Under the pieces are notes generated by a model. It was not told the DNA's origin and made no database searches. It was given only the letters and a program-made list of their open reading frames with translations. A program made the translations under genes and the position numbers. Positions 34,118 through 40,715 of a stretch of 41,599 bases of DNA are shown here, piece after piece; position 1 is the first letter of the stretch, and each line of letters starts with the position of its first letter. The stretch comes from QS-5-54-17 sp964489295 (GTDB taxonomy: Bacteria > Patescibacteriota > Saccharimonadia > QS-5-54-17), in contig CAZAXT010000004.1 of NCBI GenBank assembly GCA_964489295.1, positions 1-41,599 on the forward strand. Reading direction: 5' to 3'.

Positions 34118-34900
34118 GTGTACTACTATATTGTGAATCCGAACGCCGGCAGCGAAGCGTTCACCGATATTCAGCACAAACTCAAACGCACATTGCGCGA
34201 CTTCAACATCGACGGCGAATTCGCCAAGACACTCGAGAAAAATGATGCCCAGAAAATCACCCGTTCAGCTCTGAAACGTGACGTGAAAACGATCGTGGTG
34301 GTCGGCGGCGACAAAACGATCAATGAGGTCATCACGGCCGTTCACGAAAGCGGTAATCGGTCGGTCTCGATCGGCATCATCCCGATAGGCACGCAGAATA
34401 CGTTAGCCCGGTTCCTGGGTATACATGACTGGCAACACGCCTGCCATCTGCTGGCTACCCGCCGGCTACAGTCGTTCAATCTGGTGCACGTGAACGATCA
34501 CAGTTTCATCCACTCGTGCCGGATCGACCCCAAAAACCACGAATCCACCTCTCCCGTCTTAGCCGAGATCGACGGTGCGTATAAAGTGCGGGGCGAAATC
34601 TCCTTAACCACCGTGGCCAACCAAAAAATACACAATGTCAATCTGCCGAATGAATTACTGCTGCGGTTCTGGCCATCGGTCTCCCGCCCTTCATGGTGGG
34701 AGCGCATCAGAGGAAAAACACCATCTGATCCACCACCCACACAACTCCACTCCCGAGTCGCTATCATGGAATTCTCGACTGAACACACGGCGACCATCGA
34801 CGGGCGGACTTTGAACAATACGTTGTTCCGGATCCGTCTCTCGGAAGTACCAGTTTGGTTCATAACCGCCAAGCAGAACCATGAGTTCGCCGAGCAATAA
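34118..34900 (+). CDS. Diacylglycerol kinase-family (DAGK/YegS-like) protein
   Basis: 260 aa, GTG start with AGGAG 10 nt upstream. N-terminal YYYIVNPNAGS and the glycine loop VVVGGDKTINEVI, where the usual G-G-D-G-T is G-G-D-K-T; then GIIPIGTQNTLARFLGI, the second family motif. The C-terminal half has the two-layer beta-sandwich of lipid kinases but is divergent. The Gly-to-Lys change in the ATP loop may affect activity. Likely acts on a lipid at the inner membrane face. Third gene of the bactofilin operon. Confidence 0.8.
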   Translation: MYYYIVNPNAGSEAFTDIQHKLKRTLRDFNIDGEFAKTLEKNDAQKITRSALKRDVKTIVVVGGDKTINEVITAVHESGNRSVSIGIIPIGTQNTLARFLGIHDWQHACHLLATRRLQSFNLVHVNDHSFIHSCRIDPKNHESTSPVLAEIDGAYKVRGEISLTTVANQKIHNVNLPNELLLRFWPSVSRPSWWERIRGKTPSDPPPTQLHSRVAIMEFSTEHTATIDGRTLNNTLFRIRLSEVPVWFITAKQNHEFAEQ

Positions 34901-35180
34901 AAAACACGACATGAAGAATGAAGTAGGAAGCATGGAGAAGAACATGGAAATACGTGTAGCACATATAACGTCCAACCCTTGTCGTATGATGTGTTATATG
35001 TAATGTGTCATGTATATACTATGGAGGTTTCCGCTTTCATTCTGAAAAATGCCGCGTAGGACAGCGTAGGGACGGAGTGCTTTTTCGTTGGTTCCTTCCT
35101 CCTTCCTTCATACTCCTTTCTCCATACTCCCTGCTCCACCTCCCTGCTTTATACCTCTTCCGCCATACTCCATCTTCTTC
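34901..35180. repeat. Composite degenerate repeat region, inverted arms, no gene
   Basis: The left arm (34907-34945) is purine-rich (catgaagaatgaagtagg, agcatggagaag). The right arm (35093-35180) is its pyrimidine-rich counterpart (cttcctccttccttcatact, ctccatactccctgctcc). Between them is an array of ATGTGTTATATG / AATGTGTCATG words (34955-35015). The arms could pair into a long imperfect hairpin. No protein-like frame. Confidence 0.55.
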
Positions 35181-35193
35181 TTATTTCCCCTGA

Positions 35194-35223
35194 TTGACCA
35201 CCGGTGCGGGGCTTTGGTACTAT
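35194..35223 (+). promoter_or_regulatory. infC promoter
   Basis: TTGACC (35194-35199), an 18-nt spacer, TACTAT (35218-35223). The transcription start should fall at about 35229-35232, that is, after the ATG at 35224-35226. This removes that ATG from the mRNA. Confidence 0.65.
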
Positions 35224-35253
35224 ATGCCTAGTTCAAAGAGAAGAGGAGTTAGA

Positions 35254-35760
35254 ATCAAAAACCCGCGCGTAAACCAGGATATTAAAGCATCGCAAGTGCG
35301 GCTCATCGATGCTGACGGCAGCCAGATCGGTATTATGAGCATAGAGGATGCTCGCACGCGAGCCGAAGAAACCGGGTATGATCTGGTAGAAATGTCCCCT
35401 CAAGCCGAACCGCCGGTTATCAAAATGGTTAACTGGGGCAAATACCAATACGAAAAAACCAAACAGGAACAGCGGGAGCGCCAAAAGAACAAAGCACGGG
35501 AAATGAAGCAGATCCGTTTGGGATTGAAGATTGGCGAGCACGACCTTGAGGTCAAACAAAAACAAATTCGGCAATTCCTTGAGAAAGGACACAAAGTCAA
35601 GTTGACCGTCCGGTTTCGCGGCCGGGAAATCACGCACGAAGAACTCGGCCACGAATTGCTGCAGCGGATCGCGGATTCGTTAAGCGACATAGCGGTCATC
35701 GATCAGTCCGCCGAGATGAGCGGTAAACAGCTTAGTATGATTTTACGCAAACAATCCTGA
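35254..35760 (+). CDS. infC: Translation initiation factor IF-3, probable AUC start
   Basis: Keeps the 30S subunit free of 50S and checks start codons. 168 aa from the ATC at 35254. The N-domain begins KNPRVNQDIKASQVRLID, aligned with the normal IF-3 start (R-x-N-x-x-I-R-A-x-E-V-R-L). The linker is Lys-rich and the C-domain includes IRLGLKIGEHDLEVKQKQIRQFL and VKLTVRFRGREI. ATG 35224 is the only in-frame AUG upstream, but it touches the -10 box. A strong Shine-Dalgarno sequence AGAGGAG lies 6 nt before the ATC. E. coli infC uses AUU for self-control, so a rare start is expected. If ATG 35224 is used the protein gains 10 basic residues. Confidence 0.93.
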   Translation: MKNPRVNQDIKASQVRLIDADGSQIGIMSIEDARTRAEETGYDLVEMSPQAEPPVIKMVNWGKYQYEKTKQEQRERQKNKAREMKQIRLGLKIGEHDLEVKQKQIRQFLEKGHKVKLTVRFRGREITHEELGHELLQRIADSLSDIAVIDQSAEMSGKQLSMILRKQS

Positions 35761-35809
35761 TGTCGTTCAGCTGGAAATACCGATCAAGAATACCCCTGAA
35801 GCACCCTCT

Positions 35810-35837
35810 TTGCATGCTCACAACACTGTGCTAGAAT
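35810..35837 (+). promoter_or_regulatory. rpmI-rplT promoter
   Basis: TTGCAT, a 16-nt spacer, TGC-TAGAAT (extended -10, 35832-35837), giving a leader of about 35-40 nt before rpmI. So rpmI-rplT can be transcribed apart from infC. Confidence 0.6.
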
Positions 35838-35880
35838 TACATCTTGTGTAAACACGAATGAGGATACGGAGACTCTCTTC

Positions 35881-36078
35881 ATGCCGAAATTAAAGACGCA
35901 CCGGGGCGCACATAAACGCGTAAAAGTCACTGGCAAGGGACAGTTGCGGCGACGCCATGCCTATCGTTCACACCTTTTAACTAAAAAGCGTGCTTCCCGC
36001 AAGCGGAATTATGTAAAAGAGTTTCCTTTTCATACGACTGACGCTAAGAATGTACGACGGGAACTGCAGCGAAAATGA
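35881..36078 (+). CDS. rpmI: Ribosomal protein L35
   Basis: 65 aa, very basic. MPKLKTHRGAHKRVKVTGKG and the central RRHAYRSHLLTKKRASRKR are standard L35. A 50S assembly protein. Follows infC as in most bacteria; GGAGA upstream as ribosome site. Confidence 0.97.
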   Translation: MPKLKTHRGAHKRVKVTGKGQLRRRHAYRSHLLTKKRASRKRNYVKEFPFHTTDAKNVRRELQRK

Positions 36079-36118
36079 CGCGTAGCAACAATCACAGCAC
36101 CTCAAGGAGGAGCTCATA

Positions 36119-36466
36119 ATGAGAGTTAAAAGCGGAACGACCAGACATCACCGACACACGGAAGTCAGAAAACGCACCAAGGGTATGCAGCACACCCACC
36201 GTTCAAGTCCGCGGCGAGCCCGCCAGGCGGTTACTCGTGCTGAAGCTTACCAGTACCGGGACCGACGGAATAAGAAACGTGACTACCGGCGTTTGTGGAT
36301 ATCGCGCATCAACGCCGCCGCCCGGCAACACGACACTTCCTACTCGAAACTCACCAAGCAACTCGATGACGCGGGCATCCAACTCGACCGCAAAATATTG
36401 AGCGAATTAGCGGTCAATCATCCTCACGTGTTCGAGAAAGTCGTCCAAACGGCAACGAAAAAATAA
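36119..36466 (+). CDS. rplT: Ribosomal protein L20
   Basis: 115 aa. The RDRRNKKRDYRRLWISRINA core and the C-terminal LDRKILSELAVNHPHVFEKVV are diagnostic. The N-terminal tail that penetrates 23S rRNA is His-rich here (RHHRHTEVRKR). Strong AAGGAGGAG ribosome site. Essential for early 50S assembly. 40 bp after rpmI. Confidence 0.97.
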   Translation: MRVKSGTTRHHRHTEVRKRTKGMQHTHRSSPRRARQAVTRAEAYQYRDRRNKKRDYRRLWISRINAAARQHDTSYSKLTKQLDDAGIQLDRKILSELAVNHPHVFEKVVQTATKK

Positions 36467-36744
36467 GGTTTTCGGAACGGACAACCCGTAATTCACGCGC
36501 GGACACTTCGCCCAATCGGTTAATGTGGTCGTTAGGTACATGGATGACAACATCTTGACATATGACAGGTTCACGGGGATGATCGGCGTTCTCGGCATCG
36601 TCAGTAATGAATCTTTACCGGACTAGAAACACCTTGGTTGACCGCAATGCTCGGTATACGTCAGCATGGTGCATCGCAGTTTTTTGCTTTCACTAAATAT
36701 ATATGGTATAGATTGCGTAATATTCTAACGAATAAGGAGACGAG

Positions 36745-37008
36745 ATGGGTGAGCAAATGCCAGAGCAAAGTTATGGAATTGAAGACGAACAGGGAATCAC
36801 GGTCGACGAATCCCAGCTGGCTATGCGAGGACGACGAGCTACCCCGATAGAAAAACCCTTGGTACGGGATAATACACGTCCGTACCCAGGAAACAATCGC
36901 ACGGGTGGCAGTCGTTCGCAGTCGCGAGGAAAATCGGCGGTTGAGGTGTCCCTCCCCGAAACTACTCCGAGGTTGATAGACAATGAAGACGAAGAGACCC
37001 CCTGCTAG
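36745..37008 (+). CDS. Small polar hypothetical protein
   Basis: 87 aa, Arg/Gly/Ser-rich middle and acidic end, probably disordered; no family recognised. Supported as a gene by an AAGGAG ribosome site 6 nt before the ATG, a fair promoter (TTGCTT, 17 nt, TATAGA near 36686-36714) and a downstream terminator. Confidence 0.55.
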   Translation: MGEQMPEQSYGIEDEQGITVDESQLAMRGRRATPIEKPLVRDNTRPYPGNNRTGGSRSQSRGKSAVEVSLPETTPRLIDNEDEETPC

Positions 37009-37063
37009 CGTTCCGATATACTCTCGTTAATATAACGCTGGCGTACACCCTCCTGATTAAATC

Positions 37064-37095
37064 AAAAAAGCACCCGGGAAACCGGGTGCTTAGTT
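37064..37095. terminator. Bidirectional terminator between the 87-aa gene and rnpB
   Basis: AAGCACCCGG, GAAA, CCGGGTGCTT: a perfect 10-bp stem (37068-37091). On the minus strand it is followed by T6 (37069-37064 as A on plus), ending rnpB. On the plus side a shorter T-rich AGTTTTG ends the small gene. Confidence 0.88.
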
Positions 37096-37154
37096 TTGTA
37101 TTTTCCGCGCAAGAATACCTGTAAGCCGGATTCTGTCCTAGGCAGTGCTCCGCA

Positions 37155-37273
37155 CTCAAAACTCTAAATCCGAAAATATAGATCCTAAACAATATCCAGA
37201 TCATAATTTTCCAAGTTCATAACTCGGAAATCTGGATTGGTTTCGTAATTCAGGATTCGAATTTAGAATTTCA
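37155..37273. repeat. AT-rich palindromic repeat inside rnpB (P19-like tip)
   Basis: An imperfect hairpin of inverted words: TCTAAAT/ATTTAGA, ATCCT/AGGAT, TCCAGAT/ATCTGGA. Same words as the pheS-pheT spacer. It sits exactly at the tip of a perfect GC-rich stem. Confidence 0.7.
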
Positions 37274-37588
37274 AGGCGCGAAGCACTGCCAGTGATGGCT
37301 ATCTATCTGGGCTCGATGTTGCCACCGGGCTCGAGCGGTTCTTTACTACGACATCGGCCGGGCCAGCCATCGTGATGTCATATTCCTTGCAGCCGGCAGG
37401 GTTTACCGCCACGTACTGTCACCAGCACGGGATTCGCCTGAGGCGAAACTTTTCACCTTTCTCCCGCCGAAACGACGGGATAGTATAGTCTCTGTGGCAC
37501 TTTCCCTGGGATCACTCCCGGTTGCCGTTAGCAACTGCCGTGCCCTATGCTGTCCGGACTTTCCTCCTGCCAGTGCGCTGCGCTGGCA

Positions 37589-37664
37589 AGTTCAAAAGTT
37601 CTCAAAGTTACAAGTTCTAAAGCTTGAGCTGCTTTATGAACTTTATAAACATTCGACTTTCAAC
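37589..37664. repeat. AT-rich repeat inside rnpB (P3 region)
   Basis: Tandem variants of a 9-11 nt word: gttcaaaa, gttctcaaa, gttacaa, gttctaaa, then the inverted ttatgaactttataaac. It separates two short GC-rich hairpins (GGTGC/GCACC and GCCAG/CTGGC) that flank the P3 position. Confidence 0.65.
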
Positions 37665-37717
37665 TCGCCGGTGCAACGCACCGACAGGTAGCCATCCGGC
37701 ACTCTTGCGCATTCCTT

Positions 37718-37746
37718 ATAATACACTATGTGTTTGCTGTTTACAA
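37718..37746 (-). promoter_or_regulatory. rnpB promoter
   Basis: Minus strand TTGTAA (37746-37741), a 17-nt spacer, TATTAT (37723-37718). The start site would be at about 37710-37712, exactly at the P1 5' strand. Confidence 0.7.
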
Positions 37747-37782
37747 AGCCATGAAAGGTTATACTATATGTATACTGTAATC

Positions 37783-37839
37783 ATGCGTTTTGTCGGATTC
37801 GGGCTTGAGCAAGCGGTTGTTAGAACAAATTATTATTAA
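37783..37839 (+). CDS. Possible leaderless mini-ORF (18 aa)
   Basis: MRFVGFGLEQAVVRTNYY followed by TAA. The only support is TATACT (37771-37776), then 6 nt, then ATG, the same geometry as several real genes here. It is short and may be chance. Confidence 0.15.
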   Translation: MRFVGFGLEQAVVRTNYY

Positions 37840-37850
37840 AGCTGTTAAGA

Positions 37851-38492
37851 CTATGCGCCCTCTTGCCCGTCAAGGATCTTATTCACTTCCTCGTCGGCCA
37901 TCCGGTTGTGTTCACGGTTGACATGAGTGAATTCGACCGACCCGAATCCCCCGGATAAATCCTGTATGGTCTCGTACATTGGCCGCAACTCTTTGTTTTT
38001 GACTTTATACACTCCGTTGAGCTGGTTGACAACGAGTAAACTGTCGATGCAGAAACTCAGATGCTGCGGCTGGAATTTCCTGGCTGCTTCCAAACCGTGC
38101 GTCACGGCGTGATACTCAGCCTGGTTGTTGGTCATAATCCCGAGATATTCACCACCGCGCTCCAAAACCCGGCTTTCGTCATGGTTAAGAATCACGTAGC
38201 CACTGGCTGAGGGGCCCGGGTTGCCGCGGGACCCGCCGTCGGTGTAAATAATCAACGTTTTTTCCGTATCAGTTTGACTTCTATCGTCCGTATTTTGACT
38301 TCCTGTTTCCAGTGCACCCAGCGCATCGTGCCATACTCTGTGTTTGGAGCGGCTACTGGAGAGTAGTTCGGTCGACCCGTCCTGATGCAATGTGTATACG
38401 TCATTCCCTTTCCGGATAATGGCCATGCCTTGCCGTAATGCTTCCAATGCCACGGTTTGTCGTTTCGGTTGGGAGGATTTTCTGCTGCTCAT
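37851..38492 (-). CDS. Ribonuclease HI-like protein
   Basis: 213 aa from ATG 38492. The RNase H fold occupies residues about 80-210: IYTDGGSRGNPGPSASGYVI (first Asp), NNQAEYHAVTHGLEAA (Glu), FCIDSLLVVNQLNGVYKVKN (second Asp) and HVNREHNRMADEEVN (last Asp). All four catalytic acids are present. A 75-residue N-terminal extension of unknown role precedes it. Removes RNA from RNA-DNA hybrids. Extended -10 TGC-TATACT lies 7 nt before the ATG; the longer frame to 38585 runs into repeat sequence. Confidence 0.92.
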   Translation of the reverse strand: MSSRKSSQPKRQTVALEALRQGMAIIRKGNDVYTLHQDGSTELLSSSRSKHRVWHDALGALETGSQNTDDRSQTDTEKTLIIYTDGGSRGNPGPSASGYVILNHDESRVLERGGEYLGIMTNNQAEYHAVTHGLEAARKFQPQHLSFCIDSLLVVNQLNGVYKVKNKELRPMYETIQDLSGGFGSVEFTHVNREHNRMADEEVNKILDGQEGA

Positions 38493-38516
38493 GGACTCAA
38501 GTATAGCAGACCACTG

Positions 38517-38605
38517 ACGGCACGGAGTATGGAACACGAAGTATGAAATGAAGCACATAACACAAACGCCTCCTCCATACTGCATTCTGCCTGCTTCATA
38601 TTCCG
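38517..38605. repeat. GGAGTATGGA / CTCCATACTGC degenerate repeat
   Basis: Left words gcacggagtatggaacac and gaagtatgaaatgaagc; right words cctcctccatactgcattctg and cctgcttcatattcc. Same family as 33160 and 34901-35180, again in inverted arms. Confidence 0.55.
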
Positions 38606-38612
38606 GGTTTCG

Positions 38613-39446
38613 TCACACAGTGATAATGACATACCCCAGTGCCTGGGACATAAGGATGATGACGAGTGCTATCAGTACCATCCGAAACAGACCGGCATAG
38701 ATCGATTTATCGCTCAACGGATTCCTGCCGATAGAAATGATGGTATTGCTGACCGCGCCATATAGCAACACCATAGACCCCACCAATCCACCAGCCACGA
38801 CCACCAAGGCGATAATGACCCGGGCCGGTGATACCGGTTGGCCGGCCAGAGTGTTGGCCGTACTTTGGAGAAAACCGGGTAGCGGCGAATCCGTTTGCTT
38901 GGCATTAGGATTGCCGCCGATTTGAATGACCGCTGGTATCCGCACCACTGAGATCGTCCGGGATTCTTCTCCTGCTGTTTGAATCGTGCGCGCTTCCACG
39001 CTACCAAAGTCTTCGCGGGCTCTAGCGATCACGATGCTGTGATCATCGTCCGCTCGCATACCGATGCCGTTTACTTCCGAAGCGGTAATGTAATCTCCCT
39101 CCTGGATCGCGCCGTTCGTATCGGTCACCAGCATCTCCGTAACACCTTGGGTTGCGACCTGTACATCGCTTTCCTGCGAGGTAACCGCGAACAGTGAATC
39201 ACTGCCGTTGATCACGACTCCGAGAACATTACTCAAATTCCCCCGGTGCGTCGGCTCCACCGTTTTGTTCTGTTCGGATACGATACTGACTGCCATACCT
39301 GCTGACACTGACGCTTCTGATTGGTACCCGGAAGAAAACTCTTGAGCAAACACAGGTGCGACATGGACGCTCACGGCTACGGCTGCGATGCCGCATACAC
39401 CGAGAAACCATCCGGTTGTGTATCTGAGATTACATATCGATTTCAT
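38613..39446 (-). CDS. Secreted/membrane protein with signal peptide and C-terminal membrane helices
   Basis: 277 aa. N-terminal signal peptide (about 8-34, VSVHVAPVFAQ cleavage-like end), an extracytoplasmic beta-rich domain (about 35-190; VLGVVINGSDSLFAV and QEGDYITASEVNGIGMRAD resemble a self-assembling or peptidase-G2-like repeat) and two or three transmembrane helices (about 208-232, 252-276). I do not recognise a named family. No Shine-Dalgarno sequence; TACAAT lies about 25 nt upstream of the ATG. Divergent from the surface protein pair. Confidence 0.7.
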   Translation of the reverse strand: MKSICNLRYTTGWFLGVCGIAAVAVSVHVAPVFAQEFSSGYQSEASVSAGMAVSIVSEQNKTVEPTHRGNLSNVLGVVINGSDSLFAVTSQESDVQVATQGVTEMLVTDTNGAIQEGDYITASEVNGIGMRADDDHSIVIARAREDFGSVEARTIQTAGEESRTISVVRIPAVIQIGGNPNAKQTDSPLPGFLQSTANTLAGQPVSPARVIIALVVVAGGLVGSMVLLYGAVSNTIISIGRNPLSDKSIYAGLFRMVLIALVIILMSQALGYVIITV

Positions 39447-39520
39447 GACGTCAACTACTACCGTAGTATTGTATACGAGTCCCGCTTACGTTTAAAGTTA
39501 GCTCATTGTGGCATAAATGG

Positions 39521-39550
39521 TTGACGTATACATAACGCTTGTGGTATTGT
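39521..39550 (+). promoter_or_regulatory. Promoter of the surface-protein pair
   Basis: TTGACG (39521-39526), an 18-nt spacer, TATTGT (39545-39550). A leader of about 50 nt, A-rich, ends with AAAGGGG 8 nt before the ATG. Confidence 0.6.
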
Positions 39551-39606
39551 GTCGCTATATTCGCAAAATATAAGCAAATAAAAACCAAAACAAAGGGGTT
39601 TTCACT

Positions 39607-40692
39607 ATGAAAACACTATTACATAAAAACCCGTTCACCCGAAAACGGCTCATGGTTTTTTCCAGCATCGCAGCGTTGGTCGCAGGAACCGTTGCTCCGA
39701 TGTCAGTCCAAGCCGCCCAGCTGGAAAGCCGTGAATTAACATTGGAAGATTCGGCCGCCAGTGCTACAACCGGCCATAATTATTCCTTCACCATCCCGAC
39801 CGCAGATGACGTAGCGGAGATTAGATTCGAATACTGTAACAATAATCCATTCCCCGGCGAATCGTGTACTGCACCAAGCGGACTGGATGTTTCTTCAGTA
39901 ACATTGGACAATCAAAGCGGCGAAACAGGATTCAGTATAGATAGCACAAATACTACCACAAACGAAATAGTTATCGACCGCACTGCTGAAGCAGTTACTG
40001 CCGATACGGCTGTAGAGTATGACTTTGGCAGCGCGGACAACCCCGACAGTGCAAACGCAGAATTCTTCGTTCGAATGTATACATACTCGGACGACGGTTC
40101 AACACTCGTTGATGATGGCGGGCTCGCTTTCAGCACCGCTGAAACTGTTGACGTAACCGCCCGGGTCGAGGAAAACTTGGTCTTTTGTATATATGGTTCA
40201 GCTTCCGATAACTGCGACAATCCGGGAGATACAACCGTTGATCTTGGTGTATTGGAAATTAACAACGAAACAACAGCATCACATCGAGCTGAGGTCACAA
40301 CCAATGCATTAAATGGATTTACGGTTCAGTATGCCGGCACTACATTGACTCATTCAAACGGCAGCGATACGATTGAAGCGATTACGGGTACAGGCGAAGC
40401 ATCCAACCCTAGTGGCGGCGTTGAACAATTCGGCATGAACATCTCGATAGCCAATTCGCCGAGCACATCAGCTAGCTTGGATGCCGACTACTCCGGATCA
40501 AACTATGCTTTCGTGAACAATGCCAGCGTAACCGACGGAGGTGACAACACAGCCGACAATACCATAGCGAGCAGATCGGGTGCTGTTGATACAAACGAGT
40601 TCAACATTGAATATCTTGGCAATGTCAACACCACGACTGAAACGGGTGTTTACTCCACCACGGTAACCTACGTAGCCACCTCCACTTTCTAA
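39607..40692 (+). CDS. Secreted surface protein, first of a tandem pair
   Basis: 361 aa. Basic N-terminus and signal peptide ending near VQAAQ (about residue 37). The mature protein is Thr/Ser/Asn/Asp-rich and beta-rich, with two Cys pairs (CNNNPFPGESC; FCIYGSASDNC). It shares ordered elements with the next gene: a RELTLEDSAASA start, C-T-x-P-S-G-x-D, SSVTL, FFVRMYTYSDD, and a later LVFCI-G-S block. No anchor motif or transmembrane end is visible. Probably a fibre or S-layer-like component; function not known. Confidence 0.75.
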   Translation: MKTLLHKNPFTRKRLMVFSSIAALVAGTVAPMSVQAAQLESRELTLEDSAASATTGHNYSFTIPTADDVAEIRFEYCNNNPFPGESCTAPSGLDVSSVTLDNQSGETGFSIDSTNTTTNEIVIDRTAEAVTADTAVEYDFGSADNPDSANAEFFVRMYTYSDDGSTLVDDGGLAFSTAETVDVTARVEENLVFCIYGSASDNCDNPGDTTVDLGVLEINNETTASHRAEVTTNALNGFTVQYAGTTLTHSNGSDTIEAITGTGEASNPSGGVEQFGMNISIANSPSTSASLDADYSGSNYAFVNNASVTDGGDNTADNTIASRSGAVDTNEFNIEYLGNVNTTTETGVYSTTVTYVATSTF

Positions 40693-40715
40693 ACAGAATC
40701 TAATAGGAGTACCAC

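Larger units (their letters stand above)
37107..37710 (-). ncRNA. rnpB: RNase P RNA, enlarged
   Basis: The catalytic RNA that matures tRNA 5' ends. Conserved blocks on the minus strand: GAGGAAAGTCCGGAC (about 37552-37566), the CAGGGAAAGTGCCACAGA region, GGCGGTAAACCC, AGCCCAGATAGATAGCCATC, and the 3' block GACAGAATCCGGCTTACAGG. P1 forms from GCAAGAGTGCC (37708-37698) and GGTATTCTTGC near 37109-37119. At about 604 nt it is far above the usual 330-420, because of two AT-rich insertions at helix tips: 37589-37664 in the P3 region and 37155-37273 capping a 13-bp P19-like stem (37141-37153 with 37278-37290). Own promoter and terminator. Confidence 0.93.

Noticed and set aside
36400..36620. Minus-strand frame reading VICQDVVIHVPNDHINRLGE, possibly a gene remnant after rplT
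   Set aside because: No start codon, overlaps the end of rplT and gives no family I can name.
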